NCBI GenBank assembly: GCA_054601695.1
Contig: BAAHQB010000002.1
Location: 1,178,001-1,242,000, forward strand
DNA: 64,000 nucleotides
Direction of reading: 5' to 3'
Source: Amorphochlora amoebiformis
Lineage: Eukaryota; Cercozoa; Chlorarachniophyceae
Shown: piece after piece, positions 1 to 37,006 of the stretch
Position numbering within the stretch: position 1 is the first letter of the stretch
How the letters are laid out: every line of letters begins with the position of its first letter
Translations under genes and position numbers: made by a program
Notes under the pieces: generated by a model
What the model saw: only the letters and a program-made list of their open reading frames with translations
Databases searched by the model: none
What the model was told of the DNA's origin: nothing

Positions 1-520
1 AATTCATTCCCTCCTTCGAACTTTACTTGGGTCAATCCTTTCGTGATCTCTGCATCACACTTCTTACCCGTTTACCCCCCTTGAATATCCTACCCTTCCC
101 TACCCTCTTCCCGCAACAAAAATAATCAAACTCTCCCCAAACCAAATATCATCAAACTCAACCCAAAAAAAAATAATAATGTTGGTTTTTGGGTTCGATT
201 GAAATGCTTCCTGTCTTCGAATCGTCGTACGGTCAGTGTTACCCACGAAGCTATTTGGAAGTATTTACGGGGATTGACTAGGGGGGAAAAGGCAAAGAGA
301 GGAGGGGTTGATATTATTGTTGTTAGTTGTTCACTGCGGTATGTAACTTAAGTGTTTCTTCAAATGTTTTAACATTAAAATTTTCATTGGTTGGTTAAAC
401 ATCCGTGCGTTGGAAAATTGATTGAATGTGACCGTCTTATGCATATTGTTAAATCGTGTGGTAGTATGTTTGTGTACTGTGCATATAATAATGTGACAAT
501 ATATATAATACACATTTGTA

Positions 521-581
<61 letters not shown>

Positions 582-716
582 GTATATATATATATGTATA
601 TACATATATATATGTATATGTATGTTACATGTATATTAATATTATCATTAAATTATGTTGAACAACATATATATATATATACATACATATATATATATAT
701 ATATAAACGTATGCAA

Positions 717-766
<50 letters not shown>

Positions 767-893
767 GTACAATTCTCTTCAGTTTGTGAGTGTGCATGCG
801 TGCATGTATGTACACTCGAGAGTATGTACACTCGCGTGTGTTTGTTTTTATATATTTATATATATGTATATAACATATATATATATATGTACT

Positions 894-931
<38 letters not shown>

Positions 932-937
932 CATATA

Positions 938-980
<43 letters not shown>

Positions 981-1295
981 TAGAATATACTCTTACCAGG
1001 TTTATAATATAAATATTTTTATATATTTCTCTTATATATATATATATACATATATTTATATACATATATATAATTTGTATAATACTATATATTATGTCTC
1101 TGTAATACTTCTTTACATATATGTATGTATATATATACATATATATGTATGTTTATGTATATGTAAGTATATACAATCCATTCATAAATACAATTAATAC
1201 ATTGTAATATAAATATGTAAATGTTTTCAACAATCCATTTATAAATACAATTAATACATTGTAATATAAATATGTAAATGTTTTCAACAAAGATC

Positions 1296-1334
<39 letters not shown>

Positions 1335-1371
1335 GTATACATACATGTATAATGTATTATTATTATAGTAA

Positions 1372-1415
<44 letters not shown>

Positions 1416-1663
1416 TATATTTATATATTTATATATATATATATATATATACATATGTGAATATCTATGTTATTCTTAAATATAATGTGCAGACATCAAT
1501 TACATTGTACAATATATTAATATAATTGTTTATTTAATTACATATACATATTGCACAATAAAATTGTTGAATAATAGTATGCGTATAAATGTGAATATAT
1601 ATATATATATACTTATATTTGTCAGTCAGTCACATATACTGTCACTTGCCACGGCCCAGACCC
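1..1663. other. No convincing gene; TA-repeat-rich flank
   Basis: The first 330 bases are ordinary mixed-composition sequence with no exon that I can support. From about 490 to 1620 the sequence is mostly (TA)n and related dinucleotide repeats. A 58-bp tandem duplication lies at 1174-1289. Apparent ORFs here read only Tyr/Ile/His repeats. Confidence 0.6.
1174..1289. repeat. 58-bp tandem duplication
   Basis: Two nearly identical 58-bp copies (1174-1231 and 1232-1289) beginning caatccatt, each containing aattaatacattgtaatat. They sit between TA tracts and have no coding content. Confidence 0.8.
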
Positions 1664-1758
1664 GTCTCCCGTACACCCCTTATCTCAGGTTTCGGAGCTA
1701 TTTCGGACTCAAACTAATTATGTTGCTTGATCGATGGTACTACATTGTACCACGCACA

Positions 1759-1808
1759 AGTGCCGATGGTTCAGTGGTAGAACAGCTTGCCTACCCTGTT
1801 GGCGCATA
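1759..1808 (+). pseudogene. tRNA-Gly-like 5' half (possible tRNA fragment or SINE head)
   Basis: The sequence resembles the first half of a glycine tRNA: a 7-nt acceptor-like strand, then an A-box-like TGGTTCAGTGGTAGA whose GTTC/GAAC D stem pairs perfectly, then a loop containing GCC in anticodon position. No matching T arm or 3' acceptor strand follows; the sequence runs into AT-rich DNA. A decayed tRNA or the head of a tRNA-derived SINE is most likely. Confidence 0.35.
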
Positions 1809-1835
1809 TTAATATTTTTCATTTTCGCGAATACA

Positions 1836-1925
1836 CCGGGCTCTGTGTAATGATCATAAACAATTGTTCACGTTCTGTGTAATGTTCATAACATTCAACA
1901 ATTGTTCGAGTTCTGTGTCATCGCA
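1836..1925. repeat. Short imperfect tandem repeat (about 35-39 bp unit)
   Basis: About two and a half copies of a unit containing tctgtgtaatg and caattgttc follow the tRNA-like fragment. Non-coding. Confidence 0.6.
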
Positions 1926-2051
1926 TGTTTCTCAACGGGTGTGATTAACCGGAATTATTATGCACGCGATGGCTTGCTGAATGCTGACACTTGCACATGG
2001 GGTTGAGGATAATATTGCTTACAGACTAGTATGGGGATATATATTATACAT

Positions 2052-2084
<33 letters not shown>

Positions 2085-2097
2085 TGTCTATATATGT

Positions 2098-2155
<58 letters not shown>

Positions 2156-2460
2156 ATATATATATATATTATGGGGAATCAGTAGGGATAACCCATTGCT
2201 CGCTTTGGTAATAATCTCTAAAACTCTTAAAGCCCATGTTCACTCTTTGTATTTAATCCTAATATTGACCGCCCTTATCCAGCATATCCAGATTTCGATA
2301 TTCGGCGTGCACCGACGTCCTAATTTAAGGGCAGCCAATTTAAGTCTTTCTGCTTTGCCAGCCGATCTTCAGGACTGCTTCGAGCTGAACCCCCTTCCCC
2401 AAGACCACCCTACCAGCCCTCAGATCCACCCCTTCACACATCGACAAACATTCAAGAAGC

Positions 2461-2934
2461 ATGGAGGAAGAAGACATAGCCTACAGGAAAAGAAAAGTAG
2501 CAAAGAACAGCCTGTGGCAGCAGAAGCTGGCCGCCTGGCGCCCGCTGATGACGCCGGGATGCATATCCGCCATCTTAATCACGGTTGGGGTCATCTTCAT
2601 CATCATTGGCATCACTTTGCTTGTCCTGTCGCTGCAGGTGGAGATTGTTTTGGGAGGCTTCGGGGTAGGCGGGTGGGATAGGTAGCTGTTTCTTTTAGCT
2701 GGGAGGAAGGGAGTGGGGATTACTTCCTTTCTTTCTGGAGGATGTGTTTGGTTTGGAGTTAAATGGGAGGAGGAGGGGTTGAGTTGGGTTGGGATTGTGC
2801 TGGGCAGTTAACTTTAAAGGATGTGTCATTTCCACGAGTCTGGATGGATATGTTATGTATTACATATGAATATACATAAAATATACAATAAACATATATG
2901 TACATGTAATACGACTGTACGTATTTCTATATTA

Positions 2935-2977
<43 letters not shown>

Positions 2978-3150
2978 ACAACTGTACGTATTTCTATATT
3001 ATGCATATATATATACACATATATATATATATATACACATATATATATATATATATATATATATGTTTATATATATATATATATGTATATATATTATACA
3101 TAAATATTATAATATACGTACTTTAATTAATATATGTTACGCCATATGTG

Positions 3151-3189
<39 letters not shown>

Positions 3190-3232
3190 ATATTACACAT
3201 ATGCACACTTTTACACATATGTATATATATAC

Positions 3233-3270
<38 letters not shown>

Positions 3271-3407
3271 CTTTTTTCATATGTAATATATATATATATA
3301 TATGTACATATACATAATATATATATATGTATATATGTATATTTATATTTTTATATATATATACATACGTATGTATACATCTTCGCAAGTATAATACATT
3401 ATATGTA

Positions 3408-3444
<37 letters not shown>

Positions 3445-3625
3445 CGTGCTTAGATGTATATATGTTACGCATGTCTATATATGTGTAAATGTACACCAGA
3501 TAATTAATATTTCCAAGCGATACGATGATAAGTGTGCTGGAGAATTATGCTACATCGAGATCGACATTGAGGTATTCAAATCCCTAAAATCCGAAATTCC
3601 ACCTTCGTATAAAATATATATACCC

Positions 3626-3665
<40 letters not shown>

Positions 3666-3717
3666 ATACATACCAATATATATACATACACGCACACGCA
3701 CACATATATATATATAT

Positions 3718-3751
<34 letters not shown>

Positions 3752-3831
3752 CTTTAAATAATGTACAAATTCATACATGAATGCATGTAAAATCATATCA
3801 AAGACATATTCATATACATATGTATGTACTT

Positions 3832-3873
<42 letters not shown>

Positions 3874-4413
3874 ATTTACATGTACGCATCTATACTCTCC
3901 CAGGAGGACATGGACGCTCCTGTCTACTTTTACTACAAGCTCGTCAACTTCTATCAGAACCATCGGTCGTATGCGACGGACTTTGATATTAATCAGCTTC
4001 AGGTGCTTGGCTAACGTTTTCAACTCCCCTTTGCCTATCCCCTTGAGTGGTTAATTCTCTTCCCCGATCTCTATCTTTCAACTGGTTGTCTTGAACATCG
4101 ACCCATCCAGAAGGTCTCTCAAAATCTTTCAAGGTCTCAAGAGTCGCTCTCTTATGATTCTGTGGGTGTGTATTAGGGCCGATTCGAGGAGATTTCGTCT
4201 TGCAGTGTGATGGAGACTAGGGAGCGCGGTCCTCTGAGCATCTATCCGTGTGGGCTCATAGCTAATAGTTTCTTTAACGGTATATTAAGTAAAAGTGAGA
4301 ATATATGTATATTATGTATGCATGTATGTATTACATATTCCCGAAAACAGATGTATTCTCGGTGACAAGACGTTCTGCAGGAACCTCAACACAAACTCTA
4401 CTCTCAGGAAACG

Positions 4414-4449
<36 letters not shown>

Positions 4450-4725
4450 GTACATATACATATACATATTATATACATATATATATGTGTGTGTGTATGC
4501 ATATACACATATTACATACATACATGTAAATGTATAAATATACACATATATATACATACATATGTACATATGTACATATATATACACACATGTGTATATA
4601 TACATACATATACATATTACATACATATATCTCCAGGTATAAATGTGCGTATGTGTATATATGTACGTATATGTATGTATGTACGTGTATATGCACTCCT
4701 ATATATATGTGTGTGTGTATTTAAT

Positions 4726-4771
<46 letters not shown>

Positions 4772-4837
4772 ATAAATACGTTAATTAATCCCTAACTCCC
4801 ATCAACCACAGGTGGGAGAAGAGAGGATTAGCGATAT

Positions 4838-4893
<56 letters not shown>

Positions 4894-4896
4894 TAT

Positions 4897-4938
<42 letters not shown>

Positions 4939-5022
4939 ATATAATATATATAATGTATATTTGTAAAAAAATCATATCTATTAAAAACATCATATATATA
5001 TATATATATATATGTATATGTA

Positions 5023-5068
<46 letters not shown>

Positions 5069-5284
5069 CATATATATATATATATGTAAGAGCGATAGAG
5101 ATAAGAGAGAGCCAAAAATGAGAAAGAAAGAAGAGAGAGAGTGAAGGAGGGGAGGAGAGCAGGATGAAAGATAGATGCCGGAGCATATGCTCAAACACGA
5201 GGATATTTGATAAGTAACGAAGGGAAACGGAGGGAGGATAGAGAGTTTTGGGAGCGGGAGAGAGAGAGGAAAAAGAGAGGAAAG

Positions 5285-5337
<53 letters not shown>

Positions 5338-5736
5338 CAGAGAGAGAGGAAAAACAGAGGGAGAAGGGGGTTTGAGAGGGAGAGAGAGAGAGAGGAGAGA
5401 AAGACTAAAAAAAGGAGATATAGAGAGAGGGGAGTAGGAGAAAAAGATTAAAAAAAGGTGAGAGAGAGATAAGACAAGAGGGGAGGAGAGAGAGAGAGAG
5501 AACTAAGCGTTTGCACTAATCCATCAGGATTGGGATGGGTCGGATATCTCTTGGTAATATCTGACGAAAACCCGCATATTCACTGCCTCTTGATAATAGA
5601 TGAAAACTTCATCTATCCCTCTATTTAAAAATGTGTAAGATATGAATTTAGATATTTGAAAGTTTATATGTGTTATATATTATTCACATATATATATATA
5701 TATATATATATAATATGTGTATAATATATAATATAT

Positions 5737-5782
<46 letters not shown>

Positions 5783-5835
5783 TATATATATATATATATA
5801 TATTAATATATATATATATATACCCTGTTAGCGAG

Positions 5836-5882
<47 letters not shown>

Positions 5883-6061
5883 CACATCTACAAAGTATGA
5901 ATCATATGTGAAGACTGTATATATAAGAGCTACCAAGACTCAGGCCTTAGTACGTTAAAGTTATATGTACATACCGCATGTTTGTAATAATCTACATCAT
6001 ATTATAAATATTAACATATAAATTTATACATATATATATATATGTATATAATACATATATA

Positions 6062-6097
<36 letters not shown>

Positions 6098-6433
6098 TAC
6101 GCTATATCACATGTATACACGTCTAACATGCATGTATATGTAAACAAATATATATATATATATACATATATCTATAATATATATGTACATTTGCACACGC
6201 ATGAATTAATCCCAGGAGGTCGGATCGCGATACAAAATTTAAAAACGCAACCGACTTCGACCCCGACGAGGTCACACGCATAGGTTCCCGCGGCAATATT
6301 CTGCCCTTCCCCACGGAGCAAGACTTCCAGGTTAGGCTTGTGATTTCAGCTAGAGAGAGAGCGTGAGAGAAAGAGAGAGGTGGAGAAGAAAGGATAGAGA
6401 GGGGAGAAAAGAGAGTCGTATGGTTGAAACATA

Positions 6434-6472
<39 letters not shown>

Positions 6473-6531
6473 CTTTGGAGTGGTTTAGGTTTGAAGTTCT
6501 TTTCTATTTTGTTAGATTATATACATATATA

Positions 6532-6570
<39 letters not shown>

Positions 6571-6977
6571 TAGGTATACAATACATAAACGTATATATAT
6601 TTATATATAAATACACATAGATATTATATGTATGATGTATACATATATATATATATATATATATGAAATACTTATTTTTAACATTAATACATAATTGATG
6701 AATGATTTTTGTTTAGGTGTGGTTTAGGGTAGCAGGTCTTCCTCGATTCAACAAGCTGTACCGCAAGATCGGTGAGACAAGCCTTAAGAAGGGTGATGTG
6801 CTTAATGTCACTATACTCAACAATTTTGAGGTGAAGAGATTCATTTTCATGCATTGTTTGGAATGTGTTACATTGTAATATGTATAAATGTGTATATAGA
6901 TATTTCAATGTAAATATATATATATATATATCTATATTGTATGTGTATATTTAAGTGTATAATTACATTCATATACA

Positions 6978-7009
<32 letters not shown>

Positions 7010-8103
7010 GCGTGTGTAAATGTATCGTATTCATTCCATTTTATATACTACGTATATACGTATATACACACACACATATATATATATACGCGCATACAGA
7101 GTTATTGTTTATATTAGGGATATACACCTCTCTCATATCTCTAAATCTCTCGGACACATTAAAAGGATATAAATATAGAATGATGACATTCCCCTGACAA
7201 TTCTACATCTCTTCTCTACTCAGGTGGATAGCTTTGGGGGAGAAAAGCATATCTTTCTCTCGACCACAAGCGCGTTTGGAGGTCAGTCAGTCAGCCACCC
7301 TTTATCACTCCCACATTGCCCCATCACCAGGAACGAGAGAGAGAGAGGCAGAGGGACAGAGAAGGGGAGGAGAGAGAGAGAGAGAGAGCGATACGGGTGG
7401 TCAATAAGTATCTCATGCAAGTGCTTGCAGCTTGATATTCTGTGAAGTATTAAGAGTTTTGCAACCTAGGATCAAACCTGTTTCTCGCTTCGTGCTACAT
7501 TATCATCGGCACCCTTTGCTCGATCTTCTCGCTTTTCATGTGTCTGAAGAGGGTTTTGGATCCAAGGTGAGTAGGGTATACACGGAGTGATTTAGTTATG
7601 TGTATGTGTTGGTGTCTCTCTCTCTGTATATATGTGCATATATGCATACATATATACACATGTGCTTATATGCATATAACACATATATTACTACACATAT
7701 ATATTTATACATGGATATTATATACATATATATATATATATACATACATATATATATATATATGTATGTATGTATTATATAAATATATATATATGTATAT
7801 ATATATATTATATAAATCTAATATATATATATATATTACATTTGTGTGTATCAAACATTAATCTTTCCTATGGGTATCTCAATATTGTTATAAATCTATC
7901 ATATTATCCATAATATGTAAGGTTTATACGCATAACATATATATGTATGTATGTATATATATATATATATGTACATATATATATACATATTATATACATA
8001 CAAATTTAATATATGTACATGTATACATATGTTCACATGCACATACGTAAATTTGTATGTACACTAGATAAACACATATACATGTATATATATACATATA
8101 TAT

Positions 8104-8167
<64 letters not shown>

Positions 8168-8182
8168 ACATTATATATACAC

Positions 8183-8237
<55 letters not shown>

Positions 8238-8301
8238 TATCAGGCCACTTGGACAAATGAAATACTACAGCTGGACAGGACTAGGACAAGGGAGCACCTA
8301 G
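2461..8301 (+). CDS. CDC50/LEM3 family protein, P4-ATPase (lipid flippase) beta subunit
   Basis: Probable non-catalytic subunit that chaperones P4-ATPase flippases from the ER and supports phospholipid flipping. Eleven exons join in phase: 2461-2637, 3500-3571, 3904-4002, 4177-4279, 4351-4412, 5528-5553, 6216-6330, 6717-6830, 7224-7281, 7470-7566, 8244-8301; 326 residues, near the usual family length. Visible hallmarks in order: N-terminal WRPLMTPG followed by a first membrane segment (about residues 36-58), [64 protein letters not shown], an N-glycosylation sequon [21 protein letters not shown], a second membrane segment and the C-terminal [10 protein letters not shown] motif. Four cysteines of the ectodomain (YDDKC, GELC, SSC, PCG) are present. 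Exon 6 is a 26-nt microexon whose TG completes the Trp of ISW. Start is the ATG before the conserved cytoplasmic tail. Assignment is very secure. Confidence 0.93.
2911..3010. repeat. 67-bp-spaced direct repeat in CDC50 intron 1
   Basis: The segment acgactgtacgtatttctat and its flank at 2911-2943 recurs at 2978-3010 with one change, separated by a TA tract. Confidence 0.75.
5097..5512. repeat. GA-rich simple sequence in CDC50 intron
   Basis: Dense GAGAGA/GGGAGA low-complexity sequence directly upstream of the 26-nt exon 6. It creates Arg/Glu-only ORFs that are not genes. Confidence 0.9.
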
Positions 8302-8500
8302 TAGAACTATCTCACTATACGCACGTACGTACTGGCCAAATTTACAAGCATCAGTAGTATTAACTCAATTAGTAATGACAACAGTATGAGGAGTTTATTC
8401 GGACGAAAATAGATCTAGTCCGGCGTCATACGAGGCCAAGTCTCTAGCAAGTAGCTAGGTTAAAATATATCGTATGCATAGTATGTATCATCTGGATATC

Positions 8501-8540
<40 letters not shown>

Positions 8541-9803
8541 CAATAATTATTATTATACTAGTTATATAGTACATGTATGTATGATAGTCTAGATAGTGCT
8601 ATTACTAGATTATTTACTGTCGGACCTACTGCGCTCTACGTACTAGTTCTAGTTTGTACGTAGATCTACCATGATTTAGTCCTTAAACTAAGAGCATAGC
8701 CAAGGCTTATATCTAGATATTTGATAATTAACTTTACTAATACTGTGCCGTGCGTACCGTTTACATTTATTTCTGTGTATGATTGACATACCTAGTATAT
8801 GGTCTAGATAGTCTAGACAGTCTAGTACTATAGTTAGAGATAGCCTATGTACTACATACGAATCATGATACGATAGCTACAACTATGTACGTACTAAATC
8901 TAGAGTACTAGACATGTGATACGCATGCATGCACTAACAAGATACTATAGATAGTAGATGCGTATATCGATCATACCGTGACCTTGTCCACCAGCGGCTA
9001 TATCTAGTATATCTAGATATGTGTACTAGTACGTATCGTCACTGATCACTAGTACTGATACATCTAGACATACACATGATATACATATAATTGGCAATAT
9101 AGTATCAATTCAAACTAGCTTGTCAAGTACAAGTTAAGTGGCCGCGTACGAACTTGTGTATTTATACGATACGTGCGTATCGTGCGATGTACGTACGTAC
9201 TGACGAATTTATACGTGCGTATCATGCGGTGACGATACGGTTCAAGCACGGTCTACTTACGTACCATGCATGGTAGCATGACGTGATACATAATGATTGT
9301 ACTCGCGAGCTCGTACGTCTAAATATAGAATATACGTAACGTAGCTCGTAGCTTACGGTACCGTATAATTACTACATACGTACGTGTGTGTACCTATCTA
9401 GCTTATCATTGGTATCATACTACACAAGTACACGACGGTGGGTGATGTTCTAGATGTTGCATTATCACCATATCTCTAGCTAGTAGGCGTACAATACTGT
9501 AGGTCTTATCTAGCTTATAGCCCAATCCATTCTTATGTTAGTAACCACTGGTCTATCCGGAGTGATGAAACTGAAACTTTCGAAATGGTCAGATGCTGGA
9601 TATGCACATTTACTATTCCAATCACTTGCGTTACGGCCGATAGATGTTGTGTCGATGCTGATCCACCGTGGCGTGGCTATCAGTGCAAACTGTGTTCTGA
9701 TGAATTTCTTATTACCCCATAGACACTCTGAAACCCGGGCTGACGGTTGCTGGCCTTTGTTGAGCCATCGTGACCCTACAACCGTCGGCTTACCCGAATG
9801 TGA
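8302..9803. other. Intergenic spacer rich in CTAG, GTAC and GATC words
   Basis: Spacer between the 3' ends of two convergent genes. Apart from one TA tract near 8505-8540 it lacks microsatellites and is visibly crowded with palindromic tetramers such as CTAG, GTAC and GATC. I see no exon in it; the distal part must hold 3' UTRs of the flanking genes. Confidence 0.6.
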
Positions 9804-10009
9804 TCAACCGGAGGAATTCGATTCCGAGCGAGACTTAGAACGAGATCTAGATCTGGACCCAGAATCACTCGAGGAAGAGTCCGACCTGATGGCCAAGTAC
9901 ATGTGTGTATGTATATCTGCCAGCATAGAAAGAAAAATATGATGAACTTGTTTTTTACGTATAACATACTCACACACATGTATGCATTCTATTATACATA
10001 TATATATAT

Positions 10010-10047
<38 letters not shown>

Positions 10048-10049
10048 CG

Positions 10050-10087
<38 letters not shown>

Positions 10088-10190
10088 CATATATATATAT
10101 ATATATATATGTATTATATATATATATATATATATATATGTGAAGTTAAATATAGATAGATAGATATATATATATATATATAATATATAT

Positions 10191-10234
<44 letters not shown>

Positions 10235-10294
10235 ATATACATACATATGATATGAAGATGTACGTAAATATACATGTATATATACATATATATG

Positions 10295-10380
<86 letters not shown>

Positions 10381-10504
10381 TCTTATTTATTTGTATTTAC
10401 ACACATATATGTAAATATATATATATATATTTATACACACATATATATATATATATATGCAATTTATACATTAAAAATAATAAAATATATCATCAGATAT
10501 GTTG

Positions 10505-10547
<43 letters not shown>

Positions 10548-10600
10548 TAATATATAGGTATATATATATATACATATGCATTATATATTATATTATTTAT

Positions 10601-10640
<40 letters not shown>

Positions 10641-10718
10641 GATAGATCTCACATAAACAATATATCTCACGTAAACAACATTTAACAATATACATGTCTA
10701 TCAACTTTACACAACATG

Positions 10719-10750
<32 letters not shown>

Positions 10751-10797
10751 CATATAATACATATATATATATATATATATATGTATGTATTATATAA

Positions 10798-10838
<41 letters not shown>

Positions 10839-10886
10839 AAGAGAGCTAGATGTGCAAAATATAACCATTTCAAATTTACCTTCGGC

Positions 10887-10965
<79 letters not shown>

Positions 10966-12377
10966 GTATATACACATATATAGTAGAGAAAGGGAGCTAG
11001 ATGTGCAAAATATAATCATTTCAAGTTTACCTTCGGCGAGGAGCACGGCCCCTAGGTCTAGAGCGAGATCGTGACCTTCGGCCCCGCCTGGGAGGTGACC
11101 TGCACGACATACTTTAGGATGCTCTCGAAGAATCGTGATAGGCATAAATACCTGCGACGAGGAGGAGAACGACGTCCACGGCGAATGGGTGAGCGTGTTG
11201 GACGGCCTCCTGTGTGCGTCAGAGTGAGATTCTGTTCCTATGCGTCAAGGCTAATCATTACGTGGCCGGCGAAACGGTGATCGGCTTCTGCGAGCGTACG
11301 GTCTTCCACCCCTGAATAACAGTCGTAAACTGGGATCAAATAGAACCATTTTTTGTGACCTGCGAGGAGGAGGCCTGCGAGGCGGCCCGCGACGCATGGG
11401 AGGGGATCGTGACCGACGCCGAGGAGGCGAGCGGCGATCGTTAGTCCTCCTTGCTCGTACTGTATACATACATATGTATATATTATATATGTATATATAT
11501 ATATATAATATATATATATATATATAAAATATATATTATAATAAATATATAATATATATATAATATATGAGTGACGGAAACGCATAGAGGGGACATAATA
11601 TATATATACATATATACATATATATATATATATAAAATATATATTATAATAAATATATAATATATATATAATATATGAGTGACGGAAACGCATAGAGGGG
11701 ACGATTTCACCGATTTTGAGCTTTACATGGATACGATTGCCGTCTATCTGCCCCGCATCCATGCACTTGATTGCCTGACCAAGTGAAAATTATTCATCCT
11801 TTCTTTTGAGTGTAGATAACGGTTATAGACAGTACCTCATCAGCCCCATCTTTCTTCTCCATCTCGACGAAGGCAAATCCGAGGGGAAGCTTCACCTGAT
11901 CAGAAATGTAAATAAGAGCGTTTGTGTCATTTCCGTACTCTTGGACACATTCTCCCTGTTTAGTGAACCTTGGGGTCAATTCCAAGCTCAACGTCCTTGA
12001 CCTTACCGAACGACTCAAATATCTCCTGCAGATGTTCCTAAGAACATGGATGGTGGTGTTTGGTTAATCCAGCGCGAATTTTCCAGCTCTCTCATCTAGT
12101 CTCCGTCCTCCTATCTGTATCTTGCCAGGATTCGTATTCCGCCTCTAACATGTATGTCAAACTACCCTAGACCCTTCCGAACCACCTTATTTACGTTCCT
12201 GGTGAGATTCGTCACATGCAAAATCGTAGTGTTTCTTTCTGGCGGGCTATTTCGCTTCTCCGTCCGCTTCCGCCTCGGAGGGCTGCTCGAGTCGCTAGAG
12301 CTACGCGATCCTGATGATGATCGCGATTTGGAATCGCTGTCCGATCTCACCATTGACTGCCACCTCGGGTTATGCAC
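9804..12377 (-). CDS. RNPS1/SR45-like RRM and RS-domain splicing protein
   Basis: Likely nuclear serine/arginine-rich RNA-binding protein of the RNPS1/SR45 type, which works in splicing and in the ASAP/PSAP complex at the exon junction. Nine exons, read from high to low: 12377-12195, 12037-11969, 11895-11836, 11774-11711, 11459-11360, 11311-11262, 11209-11152, 11099-11031, 9885-9804; about 244 residues. Layout: N-terminal Ser/Arg/Asp tract, an RRM (about residues 50-123) with RNP2-like [13 protein letters not shown]1 LGFAFVEME and the family-typical [11 protein letters not shown], then a long Arg/Pro/Ser C-terminal tail ([23 protein letters not shown]) ending [17 protein letters not shown]. 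All junctions keep phase. The first ATG is used; an in-frame ATG at 12353 is an alternative. The gene is head-to-head with the SNF2 gene, with about 110 bp between start codons. Confidence 0.9.
10835..11037. repeat. Duplicated splice-donor segment of RNPS1-like exon 8
   Basis: About 50 bp ending in ttcggc occurs at 10835-10886 and again at 10985-11037. On the minus strand the second copy holds the last bases of exon 8 and its GTAAAC donor; the first is a downstream decoy of the same junction. A TA tract separates them. Confidence 0.8.
11518..11702. repeat. 108-bp tandem duplication next to RNPS1-like exon 4
   Basis: The unique stretch gagtgacggaaacgcataga at 11569 recurs at 11677 with the same AT-rich flank, giving a 108-bp period. 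The copies lie just downstream (minus strand) of the exon 4 donor. Confidence 0.8.
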
Positions 12378-12486
12378 CGCGCAACTCCGGTGGGCGCCGT
12401 GGGAAAAGTGAGAAGTGTCACACTACGTGACCACTTTTGCTGGCACGTGTTGTCACCCAGACAAGTCACACAGCCATGGACCGGCG
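12378..12486. promoter_or_regulatory. Compact bidirectional promoter (RNPS1-like / TTF2-like)
   Basis: About 110 bp separates the divergent start codons. It contains a dyad element GTGTCACACTACGTGAC at 12415-12431 (GTCAC/GTGAC inverted repeat) and a CACGTG E-box a few bases downstream. A 16/17 match to the dyad recurs at 54629-54645 in another divergent promoter. Promoter function is inferred from position. Confidence 0.6.
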
Positions 12487-36289
<23,803 letters not shown>

Positions 36290-36697
36290 TAAAATGAAAT
36301 AACTTTCGCACTTTTAGACTTATCTAGGCTGGTGCTCTAGGTGCTAGCGACGAAAACAATCCTTGAAATTAGCATATATTAATTCGACAAGATCTAGAAG
36401 ATCAATACGAGACATGTTCTTGTTCACAGCCAGTAATGCGGCGTGATTCGAACCTCACGTTTCCTTTCTTCTAAAACTTTCAGCCCACGTAAATATATCT
36501 AACTTCTGGTGACTAGGTCTGACTAGCCTCTCTAGTCTCTGAACTTACTGTATATCAGTATATAACATATTGTATATAGGATCTGAGTGATCACTACTAG
36601 CTAGCTAGATCTACTAGTCTAGTACAGAAAAACGAGCCGCCAAGCTAGAACGGTTAATGATCATGAGTTCATTGACCAAACTTAAACGGCTGCGTCA
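36290..36697. other. Convergent intergenic spacer
   Basis: About 400 bp between two convergent stop codons; CTAG-rich, no microsatellite, presumably holding the 3' UTRs of both genes. Confidence 0.6.
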
Positions 36698-36967
36698 TCA
36701 AACGCGCTGTCTCTTTGAACGAGGATCAGCTGCGCCTTCAGCGCCTGGATATCCTGCGTTCTCTGTAGAGCCTTCACCAGGAGATCCATCTGGGTGTCTC
36801 TTTTGGCCCGGGGCAGCCTGTAGTAGTTGATTTAATGCATTAATTTAATCCAGATACAGATGCATATTAATACATACATATATATATATATATATATATT
36901 TGTAATACGTGTAAATATACACACACATACACATGTAACCCCCCCTCCTCACATACATAATACACTT

Positions 36968-37006
<39 letters not shown>

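Noticed and set aside
384-1342. ORFs encoding Tyr/Ile/His repeats (here and throughout the window)
   Set aside because: They are translations of (TA)n, (CA)n and related microsatellites; they occur on both strands and several frames at once.
9535-9942. 135-codon + strand ORF
   Set aside because: Starts in spacer and runs antisense over the last RNPS1-like exon, whose RS-rich minus frame is the better explanation.
12415-12486. N-terminal extension of the SNF2 protein from a GTG at 12415
   Set aside because: No ATG; the segment is the shared promoter dyad, and the equivalent element at 54629 also opens a frame by coincidence.
36418-36472. TTCGAA flanked by pairing bases, like a tRNA T arm
   Set aside because: Loop length and stem pairing are not canonical and no D or anticodon arm is found.
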